Notes under the pieces: model-generated
Database searches by the model: none
What the model was told of the DNA's origin: nothing
The model's input: the letters and a program-made list of their open reading frames with translations, nothing else
Shown here: positions 1 through 8,024 of the stretch, in pieces
Numbering within the stretch: position 1 is the first letter of the stretch
Layout: the number at the start of each line of letters is the position of its first letter
Made by a program: the position numbers and the translations under genes
Origin: Streptomyces camponoticapitis
GTDB lineage: Bacteria; Actinomycetota; Actinomycetes; Streptomycetales; Streptomycetaceae
Assembly (NCBI RefSeq): GCF_014646115.1
Contig: NZ_BMMV01000036.1
Span: 1 to 61,330 of the forward strand
Reading direction: 5' to 3'
Length of the DNA: 61,330 nt

Positions 1-60
1 CATCAGTCAACTCATGACGTCTCACCACGACTTACCAACGACCAACAGACTTTGCGGACA

Positions 61-640
61 CGCCCTAGGACTGCGCCGCACCGGAGGTCTTCGCGTCCCA
101 CCGTAATGCCCGGTTGACCGTTCATGGCAGGCGGTTGCTGGTCGACCGCGTCCGTTCCGGGCGGCCGGTGGCGCATGTCGCCGCCGAGCTGGGTGTTTCA
201 CGGCCCACCGCTCACAAGTGGGTGCGCCGGTGGCGGGCCGAGGGCGCACCCCCGCCACCGTCGAAGAACAGGTCTGCGAGCTGAGGCGGTCCCGCAAGCT
301 CGGGCCCGCCCGGATCGGCCCGGTCCTGGGCCTGCCCGCCTCCACCGTCCACCGCATCCTGACCCGCCACGGCCTGCACCGCCTCGCCCGGCTCGACCGG
401 CCCACCGGCACCGTGATCCGACGCCACGAACGCGACCGCCCCGGCGAACCGATCCACATCGTTGTGAAGAAACCCGGCCGGATCCCCGACGGTGGCGGCC
501 ACAAGGCCCTTTGGCGGGACGCCGGTCAACCGATCCGCGTTCAGCCCGAACGGTCGACTGCTGGCCAGCACGGCCGATGAGGCACCGTCCGACTGTGGGA
601 CACGGCCGATGTGCGCGAGTCAGCTGCGCTGGCCCCCATG
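61..640 (+). pseudogene. IS481-type transposase N-terminal remnant
   Basis: Two overlapping frames give an IS481-family helix-turn-helix region. The first (about 121-245) reads a LLVDRVRSGRPVAHVAAELG-type segment followed by KWVRRW. The second (about 218-580) reads EEQVCELRRSRKLGPARIG, then LPASTVHRILTRHGLHRL, the second DNA-binding helix pair of these transposases. One frame change is needed near 240, and after about position 480 similarity fades into rearranged sequence; no DDE catalytic domain follows. It is a dead 5' fragment of an insertion sequence lying at the window edge next to the metal-ligand operon. Confidence 0.7.
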
Positions 641-1091
641 AGCGCGCCCCCAAGGCCGATCAGGCCGACCAGGCTTTCGGTTTCCACGTGAACGATTTTC
701 CTGGATCGCGTGGTTCGCTGAGAGCGATTCCCTCAACTGGTCACATCCACAGCTGGGTTTGGTCCACCAACCGCACGCCGCGCAGTACGCGTGTACACGG
801 GCAGCTATGCGCCCGGCGATCTTCCGTCCTCACGCACACGGGTTCTCCTTTATCTCCGCCACGAGGGTCTCAGCTCGTCGGTGCTCCCGGCCCCGGCGGC
901 CCGGGTTGCGGAGACGACAGCGCCCCGCCGTGCGACGCGGTACGAGCGGTCTTCTGCTCGGACGGTGTGTCCTTGGCGGTGTGGCGGTAGCGCGACGGTC
1001 AGGTACCCCGCCCCTCCACTTGTGTGCGTTGTCCCGGGGCGTCCCGGGCATGTGGATACGCCCCAGTGCTCCGGATCGGCCCCCATGGCGG
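641..1091. other. Intergenic stretch, no gene seen
   Basis: No frame here gives a recognisable product; the overlapping open frames are arginine- and proline-rich and mutually contradictory. The segment lies between the IS481 remnant and the 3' end of the minus-strand transport operon and probably holds that operon's transcription end, but no clean terminator hairpin stands out. Confidence 0.4.
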
Positions 1092-2135
1092 TCAGGGATT
1101 CAGCGAGGTAAGGTATGACGCGAATTTCTCCAGGCCGTCGATGTTCCGAGGTCCGCTGATGCCCTCGTTGTAGTCGAGGACGAAGAACTGGTTCTTCCGC
1201 ACGGCGGGCAGTGCACTTGTCAGAGGCGACGCCTTGAGGAAGTCGATCTTCTCCTTCGCGGGCTGGTCTCCGTAGTCGAGGATGATGATCACCTCGGGTT
1301 CCGCCTGAGTGACCGCTTCCCAGTTCACCTGGGTCCAGCGTTCGTTGAGGCCGTCAAAGATGTTGCGGCCCCCGGCGGTCTTGATGATGTCGTTCGGCGG
1401 GACCTGGCTTCCGGCCGTGAAGGGCTGGTCCATGCCCGAGTCGTAGAGGAATACCGGGAGTGGGTCGGCCGCCGGCGTGGGCGCCGTCGCCCTGACCGCG
1501 TTCACGCGCTTCTTCAGCCCGTTGACGACCTCGGTCGCCTTCTCCTCCACGCGGAAGATCGCGCCGAGCCGTTCGAGGTCGGTGTAAAGACCGTCGAAGG
1601 GAGCGGTCTTCTCGGGGAAGCCGGGGTAGTTGTAACAGCTCTCGGCGTGCATGAAGCTCTGGATGCGGAGCCTGTCGAGGATCTCGGGCGTGATGCCGCG
1701 CTGCTCGCTGAAGCCGGAGTTCCAGCCGGCGACGACGAGATCGGACTTCTTAGATACGACGAGTTCCTTGTTGAGGAGGTCGTCGCTGAGCATTTCGACC
1801 TTGGCGTACTCGGCGGCCCAGGGTGATTCGCTCACCGGCGGGTTGGCCGGGGGCATCACGTAACCAAGTACGTGGTCGGTCAGACCGAGGCTGAACAGCT
1901 TGTCGGCGCTGCCGCCTTCGTAAGCGACGGCTCTCTTCGGGACGGTGTACGGGACGGGTTCGCCACATCGCCGCACCATAACGTCGGCGTCGGCCTTCGG
2001 GTCGGTGTCGATGTCGGCACCGCAGCCGCCGAGCAGGAGGGCGACGGTCAGGGCCGAGCCCAGACGGGCGGGGCGGCGTATCGCGGGACGTGAGGACATT
2101 TTCGTCTCTCTCTTCATGGGGCTGATCGGAGTCAT
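1092..2135 (-). CDS. ABC transporter substrate-binding lipoprotein (FecB/BtuF-like)
   Basis: This is the receptor of a metal-chelate importer, acting as a lipoprotein outside the membrane. The N-terminus has arginines, a hydrophobic stretch and a lipobox ending LLLGGC, followed by an acidic linker. The rest matches the periplasmic-binding fold of class III (iron-siderophore/cobalamin) receptors: a long helix region near residues 185-215 and the phrase VNWEAVTQAEPEVIIILDYG, typical of FecB/BtuF proteins. The start used overlaps the ATPase stop by ATGA; starts at 2117 or 2099 (after a GAGAGA motif) also keep the whole signal peptide. It is the last gene of the seven-gene operon running leftward from 7674. 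The ligand cannot be read from sequence; the context suggests a zinc or iron chelate. Confidence 0.88.
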   Translation of the reverse strand: MTPISPMKRETKMSSRPAIRRPARLGSALTVALLLGGCGADIDTDPKADADVMVRRCGEPVPYTVPKRAVAYEGGSADKLFSLGLTDHVLGYVMPPANPPVSESPWAAEYAKVEMLSDDLLNKELVVSKKSDLVVAGWNSGFSEQRGITPEILDRLRIQSFMHAESCYNYPGFPEKTAPFDGLYTDLERLGAIFRVEEKATEVVNGLKKRVNAVRATAPTPAADPLPVFLYDSGMDQPFTAGSQVPPNDIIKTAGGRNIFDGLNERWTQVNWEAVTQAEPEVIIILDYGDQPAKEKIDFLKASPLTSALPAVRKNQFFVLDYNEGISGPRNIDGLEKFASYLTSLNP

Positions 2136-2905
2136 AGGTGTGGGATGAGTGCGTACAGCAGTTGCGGATCACCGGTGCGCGGATGGCGGACGACATCGGC
2201 GCGGACGCCGAACACCTCCCGGAGGAGTTCGGCGGTGAGGGCCTCCTCGGGGGTGCCGGAGGCGACGAGGCGTCCGTGGGAGAGGACGGCGAGCCGGTCG
2301 CAGGCCGCCGCCGCCAGGTTGAGGTCGTGCAGGACCACCAGGACGGTCGGGCCCAATCCGCGCAGCAGGGAGAGCAGTTCGATCTGGTGGCGGACGTCGA
2401 GATGGTTGGTGGGTTCGTCCAGGACCAGGATCTTCGGCTCCTGGACCAGGGCGCGGGCGACCAGGACGCGCTGGCGTTCGCCGCCGGAGAGGGTCAGGAT
2501 CCCCCGGCGCGCGAGGTGGCAGATGTCGAGCCGGGCCATGGTGCCGGTCACCAGGTCCCGTTCTCGTGCGCTCAGGTTCTGGTTGCCGCGCAGGTGCGGG
2601 GCTCGGCCCAGGGCGACGACCTCCTCGACCGTGAAGTCGAGTTCGACGGTGCTGTCCTGGGTCATGGCGGCGACGGCCCGCGCGCTTTCGCGCAGGGTCA
2701 GTGAGGCGAGGTCGAGCCTGTCGACCAACACTGTCCCGCAGGTGGGTTTCAGCGCGCGGTAGACGCATCGCAGGGCGGTGGACTTGCCGCTGCCGTTCGG
2801 GCCGACGAGGCCGATCACCTGGCCGGACCTGGCCTGCAGGGACAGATCCCGCACCAGGGTCTTGCCGTCCAGGGAAAACGTCACGCGGTCAAGGGTGAGT
2901 TCCAT
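2132..2905 (-). CDS. ABC transporter ATP-binding protein (FecE-like)
   Basis: This 257-residue ATPase powers uptake through the permease encoded just upstream. It has Walker A GPNGSGKST near residue 37, a Q-loop region, the ABC signature LSGGERQR near residue 140, Walker B ILVLDEPTNHLD and a switch histidine in VVLHDLN. Length and motifs match the FecE/FhuC/BtuD family for siderophores, haem or cobalamin. It starts two bases after the permease stop and its stop overlaps the receptor start, so the three transport genes are translationally coupled. Confidence 0.92.
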   Translation of the reverse strand: MELTLDRVTFSLDGKTLVRDLSLQARSGQVIGLVGPNGSGKSTALRCVYRALKPTCGTVLVDRLDLASLTLRESARAVAAMTQDSTVELDFTVEEVVALGRAPHLRGNQNLSARERDLVTGTMARLDICHLARRGILTLSGGERQRVLVARALVQEPKILVLDEPTNHLDVRHQIELLSLLRGLGPTVLVVLHDLNLAAAACDRLAVLSHGRLVASGTPEEALTAELLREVFGVRADVVRHPRTGDPQLLYALIPHL

Positions 2906-2906
2906 G

Positions 2907-4028
2907 TCAGCGGCCTCCGAAGAGATAGCTCTTGCGGCGCATCAGGGTGATGAAGACCGGTACTCCGACGAGCGCGGTGATGACGCCGATGGGCAGTTCG
3001 CGGGGGGCGGCCAAGGTGCGGGCGATCAGGTCGGCCCACACCATGAACACTGCCCCGGCCAGGGGCGCGAGGGCCAGGACACGTGCGTGTCCGGCGCCGG
3101 TCAGCAGGCGTACGAGGTGCGGCATGACCAGTCCGACGAAGCTGATCGCGCCGCTGACGGCGACCATGACTCCGGTGAGAAGGGAGGCGAGGACGAGCAG
3201 GGATCGCCGCTGGCGGTCGGGGCTGATGCCGAGGCTGACGGCGGTCTCGTCGCCGAGTGCCATGACATCCAAGGAACGGCTCCGCCGGTGCAGCACCGCG
3301 ATGCCGAGCAGGACGGTCGCGGTCACGACCGGCAGGACGGACCAGCTCGCCGCGCCGAAGCTGCCCATCGTCCAGTACAGGACCGTGCTCGTCGCTTCGC
3401 TGGTGGGCGCGAGGTAGATGATCACGCTCATGACGGCCTGGAGTCCGAACGAAACGCAGACGCCCGTGAGTACGAGTCGCAGCGGGGAAAGCGCGCCGCC
3501 GCGCGAGGAAGCGAAGTACACCAGGAAGGAGGCGAACAGCGCGCCCGCGAATGCTCCGCCCGAGACCGCGTGCAGACCCAGCCCTGCAAGCCCCCCGGAG
3601 ACGGTGACGCCGACCGCGCCCACTGCGGCTCCGGAGGAGACGCCGAGGACGAACGGGTCGGCAAGCGCGTTGCGTACCATCACCTGGACGGCGACACCGA
3701 CTGCGCTCAGCCCGGCGCCCACCAGAGCCGCGAGCAGCACGCGCGGGGTGCGGATCTCCCAGATGATCTGGTAGGTCGTGATGTCGACGGCCGCGACCTC
3801 GCCTCCGGTGAGCGCCGCCCACAGGAAGCGGGCGGTGTCGGCGGGAGGGACCGGCGCCGGGCCCAGGCTGATGGCGAGGAGTACTGATCCCGAGAGCAGT
3901 ACGGCGAGGGCCGCGCACGTGGCCGCGACGGCCGCCGGGCGGTGGAGCCGTCCCTCGGGCACGGCGGCCGGAATCCCGGGGCTACTGGTCTCCGGGACCT
4001 CTGTGGGCGTGAGGTTTCGGAGTATCAA
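2907..4028 (-). CDS. FecCD-family ABC permease
   Basis: Membrane channel of the importer: about 373 residues with a hydrophobic first helix followed by the family hallmarks RTPRVLLAALVGAGLSAVG and NALADPFVLGVSSGAAVGA, and near the C-terminus the coupling segment GAISFVGLVMPHLVRL. These are standard for FecCD/BtuC permeases, which work as homodimers. The open frame extends to 4277, but that extension lies in another frame of the PLP-enzyme gene. A TTG at 4028 overlaps the PLP-enzyme stop (TTGA) and gives a normal length, so it is the preferred start; a slightly later start is possible. Only one permease gene is present, which fits a homodimer. Confidence 0.88.
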   Translation of the reverse strand: MILRNLTPTEVPETSSPGIPAAVPEGRLHRPAAVAATCAALAVLLSGSVLLAISLGPAPVPPADTARFLWAALTGGEVAAVDITTYQIIWEIRTPRVLLAALVGAGLSAVGVAVQVMVRNALADPFVLGVSSGAAVGAVGVTVSGGLAGLGLHAVSGGAFAGALFASFLVYFASSRGGALSPLRLVLTGVCVSFGLQAVMSVIIYLAPTSEATSTVLYWTMGSFGAASWSVLPVVTATVLLGIAVLHRRSRSLDVMALGDETAVSLGISPDRQRRSLLVLASLLTGVMVAVSGAISFVGLVMPHLVRLLTGAGHARVLALAPLAGAVFMVWADLIARTLAAPRELPIGVITALVGVPVFITLMRRKSYLFGGR

Positions 4029-5074
4029 CGGGTTGGCCGTTCCGTTGAGTTGGTCTTCAGGGGCGGGCCACCGGCCGGTTGCGGAGCGGGGGCGCGGTTC
4101 CAGTCCATCCGCGACCAGGGGTGGGCGAGATCGTCGAGAGCGGCCACGGTGCGCGGAGTGAGGGCATCGGCCTGCTGCGCTGTGTGATGGCGTGCGAAAA
4201 CCGAGTCTGTGTAGCGGTGGCCGGTGTCGGCGGCGATGAACACGAAGGTTCGCCCGGGGTCTTGGTTCCGTTCCCACCGGGCGGTGAGGTAAGCGGCTCC
4301 CGTGGAGAGTCCGGCGAACACGGCGTACCGGCGCAACAGGTCGACGCTGCCGGCGAGGGCGCTGCCGAAGCCGAGCCAGTGCAGGGTGTCGTACAGGGAG
4401 TGGTCGACATTGGCGAAAGGGATGGAGCTGCCGATCCCGGCGATGATGATGTCGGGGTCGGGCACGCGGTCGCTGCCGAAGGTGACGCTGCCGAAGGGCT
4501 GGACGCCGATCAGGCCGACGCCGGGTGAATTTTCCCGCAGCCGGCGGGCCAGCGATCCCGTCGAGGCCCCGGATCCGACTCCGCCAACCACGCTGAGAGG
4601 GCCGGTGCCGGTCTCCTGGTGGACGCGATCGGCGATAGCCCGGTAGCCGAGATAGTGGATGTCGTCGTGGTACTGACGCATCCAGTGGTACTCGGGGTGC
4701 CGGGCAAGTATCTCGCCGATCCGGGCGACTCGTCGCCTCTGGTCGAGCTTCAGGTCGTCGCTGGGGTCCACCTGCTCGAACTCCGCTCCCAGTACGGCGA
4801 GTTGGGTGCGCAGGGTGTGGTCCACGGTCGTGGAGCCGACGATGTGGCAGCGCATGCCGTAGCGGTGGCAGGCCAGGGCGAGGGCGTAGGCGTAGATGCC
4901 GCTGGAGCTGTCCAGCAGGGTGTCGCCGGGCCGTACGGCTCCGGTGGCGAGCAGGTGTCGTACCGCCGCCATGGCGGACACGACCTTCATGGACTCAAAG
5001 CGCAGACAGACGAGACCTTCGTCCAGGTGAATCAGGTCCGGCCGTCCGATCGCGTCGGCGATGTGCTCGTCCAT
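4025..5074 (-). CDS. PLP-dependent cysteine-synthase/CBS-family enzyme
   Basis: A 349-residue fold-type II PLP enzyme. Visible features are the likely Schiff-base lysine in FESMKVVSAM (about residue 30), the substrate loop LLDSSSGIYAYALALA in place of TSGNTG, a glycine-rich phosphate cup GGVGSGASTGSLARR near residue 165, and a late LSTGAAYLTA segment. Family members (CysK, CBS, SbnA) replace a beta-substituent of O-acetyl- or O-phospho-serine. SbnA does this in staphyloferrin B synthesis, and relatives occur in aminopolycarboxylate zincophore clusters. Here the gene sits between a GHMP kinase and a chelate importer, suggesting it builds a small metal-binding amino acid. The GAGGAG site ahead of ATG 5074 is strong. 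The exact substrate is unknown. Confidence 0.82.
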   Translation of the reverse strand: MDEHIADAIGRPDLIHLDEGLVCLRFESMKVVSAMAAVRHLLATGAVRPGDTLLDSSSGIYAYALALACHRYGMRCHIVGSTTVDHTLRTQLAVLGAEFEQVDPSDDLKLDQRRRVARIGEILARHPEYHWMRQYHDDIHYLGYRAIADRVHQETGTGPLSVVGGVGSGASTGSLARRLRENSPGVGLIGVQPFGSVTFGSDRVPDPDIIIAGIGSSIPFANVDHSLYDTLHWLGFGSALAGSVDLLRRYAVFAGLSTGAAYLTARWERNQDPGRTFVFIAADTGHRYTDSVFARHHTAQQADALTPRTVAALDDLAHPWSRMDWNRAPAPQPAGGPPLKTNSTERPTR

Positions 5075-6089
5075 GGCGGGACTCCTCGGTGGTCGTGACG
5101 GCGGTGTTGGGAGTGAAGGAGGTGATGGACGCGATGGGCTCAGCGGGCGTGTGTGTCGTGAAGGTGCGGGTCACGGGAATGCCGTCGCGGTCCAGTGCGC
5201 TCACACAGCGGCGGAGGCGGGCTTCGAGGTCCGTGGCGGCGGGGTCGAAAAGCAGCCCGGCCACGCAGCCGCTGTGCGCGATCTGCACTCCCACGGCCCC
5301 GGTGCGCTCGGCGACGCGCGTCAGACGGTCGAATTCCGGCTGGCGCAGCACCCGTTGGGCGCGCCGCGCGCTCTCGGTACTGACGTGCCCGAGCAGCCGG
5401 GTGTCCTTCTCGGCGAGTGCTCGCCGCAGCAGCGAACGCAGCCGCTCGTAGGCGCGCACGTCGTCGTCGCCCCGGGCCGGAGACGGCAGGGCAAGGGTGT
5501 CGACGGGCCGCCCGGCGCCCAGCGCGCAGCCGACCACCACCGCGGGCGGCAGCGCGTCGCCGAGTACTTCGAGGATCCGGCCCTCCCGCTGGGCGAACAG
5601 CAGAGGCCGGCCGTCGAGCATCAGAGGGTCGGACGCCCGCTCCGCCCGTACGGCGATACGGGCGACGGTCCGCGAGGGCAGCCGCAGTCCGCAGGCGTCC
5701 GCGACCGCGCGTACGGCGGCGATGACATCGCTGCTGGAGGAGCCCATCCCCAGTCCCACCGGGACATCACCGCTGAGCCTCAACTCCAGTCCGCCGAGGG
5801 GGGTCTGGGGACGCCGCAGGCGGCACTCCCGCAGGGCGAGTACCGCGGCGCGCAGGGCTTTCGTCCGGTCGGGCGGGTTGACCGAGTGGCTCCCGGGCGG
5901 GGCGTCCGGGCGGAGCACGGCGTCGGCGCGGGTTCCGAGGCCGGTCAGCGGCAGGGTGACCAGGGCGGCGCGCCGTCGGCCTCGGGCGTCGAGGAAGACG
6001 CCTTGCAGAATCTCGCCGTGGTGGCAGCCGGCGTAACCCGTGCCCGATGATGTGCGGCCATCCCCATCGAGCGTATGGACATCGGTCAT
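4995..6089 (-). CDS. GHMP-family kinase (PduX/threonine-kinase-like)
   Basis: About 364 residues with the GHMP ATP-binding motif PVGLGMGSSSSDV near residue 110 and an N-terminal TGYAGCHHGEILQG segment like the GELQG found in PduX-type L-threonine kinases and related small-molecule kinases. The C-terminal half has AVGVQIAHSGCVAGLLFD, resembling the third GHMP motif. The start at 6089 overlaps the DUF364 stop (ATGA). The frame runs 80 bases into the next gene, giving an arginine-rich tail that may be functionally meaningless or reflect a lost stop. In this operon it probably phosphorylates a hydroxy-amino acid to feed the PLP enzyme; that pairing is inference. Confidence 0.8.
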   Translation of the reverse strand: MTDVHTLDGDGRTSSGTGYAGCHHGEILQGVFLDARGRRRAALVTLPLTGLGTRADAVLRPDAPPGSHSVNPPDRTKALRAAVLALRECRLRRPQTPLGGLELRLSGDVPVGLGMGSSSSDVIAAVRAVADACGLRLPSRTVARIAVRAERASDPLMLDGRPLLFAQREGRILEVLGDALPPAVVVGCALGAGRPVDTLALPSPARGDDDVRAYERLRSLLRRALAEKDTRLLGHVSTESARRAQRVLRQPEFDRLTRVAERTGAVGVQIAHSGCVAGLLFDPAATDLEARLRRCVSALDRDGIPVTRTFTTHTPAEPIASITSFTPNTAVTTTEESRHGRAHRRRDRTAGPDSPGRRSRLSAL

Positions 6090-6940
6090 ACGTCGTCCTC
6101 GGCAGTCGCGCGGTAGCGGTAAAGGGTGGTCGGCTCGGCGCTGAACTGGGAGAACGGGAACGGCTCCGCGGACAGGGCGGTGACGCCCGATCCCAGGAAG
6201 GCCCGTGCCACCGCGCTGCCCGTCTGGGCGTAGACGATCAGCGGCACGGCGCGTTCGCGGCAGCGGGCGAGGACGGTGTCGAAGGTGCCGTTGCTCAGCG
6301 TCATTCCGGTGGCGATCACAGCGTCGGCTTCTCCCAGCATCGTCTCCGTGCTGTCGCTGACGGGGTCTCCCCACTGGGTCGTACGGAGATTGAAGTCGCA
6401 GGGCAGCGGGACACCACCGCGCTCGCGGATCGCGGCGACCAGCGGGTTGACCACGCCGATGAGCCCGACCTTCGCACCCCGCGCGACGTCCAGCAGACCG
6501 GCCACGGCCGTGTCCCGGACCTTGGCCCGGATCTCCGGGGTTCCTGCGGGCAGCGGTACCCGTTCGGCGCCTGCCGTCCGGAGGTGCGGCTCGGCCTCGG
6601 TGAGATACGCGTCGAGGGCGGCGATCCGGATCGGCCGGGGAGCCTCTCGCAGCAGTACGTCCAGGGGCGCCCCGGACGCTTCGCGGCAGATGCCGGGGTC
6701 GACTTCACCGGCTTCGAAGGCGCAGGCGCCGAACGATCCGCCCAATCTGATCAGGACGTACTGGTTGAGATAGGTGGCGTCGCCGCCGGCGAGGCGTGTG
6801 CCGTGGTGGATCCAGAACGCGCTGGTGGCCGTGAGGCCGGCGGGGTCCGGTCCGTGTGCTCCCGCCAGGACATCGGACATCAGCTGGTCGACACTGCGGG
6901 GACGGGGACGGAGCCGGGTCGGGGACGTTCGCCCGGTCAT
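6086..6940 (-). CDS. DUF364 (putative heavy-metal chelation) domain protein
   Basis: A 284-residue protein whose second half is Rossmann-like: KVGLIGVVNPLVAAI near residue 160, then the pair EADAVIATGMTLSNGTFDTVL near 205 and PLIVYAQTGS near 230. These match DUF364 proteins (Pfam 'putative heavy-metal chelation'). The first half has the family's small domain with GGDATYLNQYVLIRLGGSFGACAFEAG. No enzymatic role is established for the family. It is coupled to the methyltransferase and the kinase by four-base overlaps on both sides, so it belongs to the same pathway; a role in ligand assembly or metal handling is inferred. Confidence 0.8.
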   Translation of the reverse strand: MTGRTSPTRLRPRPRSVDQLMSDVLAGAHGPDPAGLTATSAFWIHHGTRLAGGDATYLNQYVLIRLGGSFGACAFEAGEVDPGICREASGAPLDVLLREAPRPIRIAALDAYLTEAEPHLRTAGAERVPLPAGTPEIRAKVRDTAVAGLLDVARGAKVGLIGVVNPLVAAIRERGGVPLPCDFNLRTTQWGDPVSDSTETMLGEADAVIATGMTLSNGTFDTVLARCRERAVPLIVYAQTGSAVARAFLGSGVTALSAEPFPFSQFSAEPTTLYRYRATAEDDV

Positions 6941-7674
6941 GACCGGCCTCCCCGGGTCAGCCGGAACAGGAAAGTCAGGACGCCGTCCCGCCAGTCGTGG
7001 AGATGGTCGATCTCGACGGTGAACCCCTGGTCCAGGGCGTCGCCCACGATGGTGGGCAGGTCGGCCGTGTTGGAGACGATGAGGAAGACCTCACCATTCT
7101 CGGCCAGCAGATCGCGGTCGCGGATCTGCCTGAAGAACCGCGCCAGTAGGGGCGCGCCCACGCAGACGTTGCGCACCACGTCGGGGTCCTCGCTGACTCT
7201 CCGGCTGACAGCCGGTGGGTTGAAGGTGATGACGTCCAGCCGCACCCCCGGAGGCAGGCTGCCGAACATGTCGCCCACCAGGGGAACGAAGGCGGTGCCC
7301 TCGCGCGATCCGACCAGCCGCTCGTAGTGGCGGGCGGCGGTGCTCACGCTCTCGGCGTGGACGTCGAACGCGTAGATCTCCTGGGCTCCGCGGACACCTG
7401 CGGCGACGGCTTCGACTCCCAGCCCGGCACCCATCGCGCCGTACCTGCGCCCGCGCACCTCGATCCGGCCGTCGAGCAGCCGCTCGTGGATCATCCTGCT
7501 GGTCGCCCCCGGCAGGAAAACGCCCGGCGGGGCCTCGAACTCCCAGCTCTCCCAGGTGTAGGCGCGCGTGGTGTGCAGATCGGATTTCGGCTGGTTGAGA
7601 GCGATGATTCGCGCTTCGGGAAGGGGCGGCGGAAGCTGTTCCAGCAAAGCGGGTCCGGTCGCGGTCGGGTCCAT
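6937..7674 (-). CDS. Class I SAM-dependent methyltransferase (HemK-like fold)
   Basis: First gene of the leftward operon, 245 residues. The SAM-binding loop reads YGAMGAGLGVEAVAAG (near residue 80), an acidic residue closes strand 2 in YAFDVHAES, and motif IV is DVITFNPPAV. NPP is typical of N-methyltransferases such as HemK and RlmG. An AAGGAG ribosome site lies six bases before ATG 7674. It could N-methylate the ligand made by the pathway; the substrate is not evident. The Zur-like box lies about 195 bp upstream of its start. Confidence 0.82.
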   Translation of the reverse strand: MDPTATGPALLEQLPPPLPEARIIALNQPKSDLHTTRAYTWESWEFEAPPGVFLPGATSRMIHERLLDGRIEVRGRRYGAMGAGLGVEAVAAGVRGAQEIYAFDVHAESVSTAARHYERLVGSREGTAFVPLVGDMFGSLPPGVRLDVITFNPPAVSRRVSEDPDVVRNVCVGAPLLARFFRQIRDRDLLAENGEVFLIVSNTADLPTIVGDALDQGFTVEIDHLHDWRDGVLTFLFRLTRGGRS

Positions 7675-7867
7675 CAGGTCTCCTTGGCGCAGCGGCTGTG
7701 AGCGGCTGGATCGTTCTCATCAACGGGTGGGGCGACTGCCGACTCGGCCTGGACGGAGGGGTGTTGGCGGCCGGGCGGGTTGCGGCGTCGGGTGGCGGCG
7801 GATATCGGGGTTACGGGACAGATATGGCCAAGCCCCCGGCGAGGAAGGGCGAACCAGTCCGCACTAT

Positions 7868-7884
7868 AACGATAATCGTTTTCA
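7868..7884. promoter_or_regulatory. Zur/Fur-like operator between divergent transport genes
   Basis: An AT-rich island in GC-rich DNA holds the perfect 13-bp palindrome AACGATAATCGTT (7868-7880). The reverse complement of 7870-7884 reads TGAAAACGATTATCG, matching the actinobacterial Zur box TGaaAatgatTttCA at 12 of 15 positions. It lies in the 350-bp divergent spacer between the biosynthesis/import operon and the MFS gene and so could repress both in metal-replete cells. It does not resemble the DmdR/DtxR iron box (TTAGGTTAGGCTCACCTAA). Confidence 0.6.
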
Positions 7885-8024
7885 TCTTGCTACCCTTGGG
7901 CGTCCGCGAGCGGCCGGGCCGCTCCGTACACCGCCGCCGTACGACGTCACGAGGCCCGCCCTGGCGGGCAATTGACCATGGCGGAGCCATAGCAACCGAC
8001 TCCCGATGTCAGGAGCGTCACACC

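Noticed and set aside
7868..7884. Iron box of the DmdR/DtxR type
   Set aside because: The TTAGGTTAGGCTCACCTAA pattern is not present; the site has Zur/Fur-like character instead.
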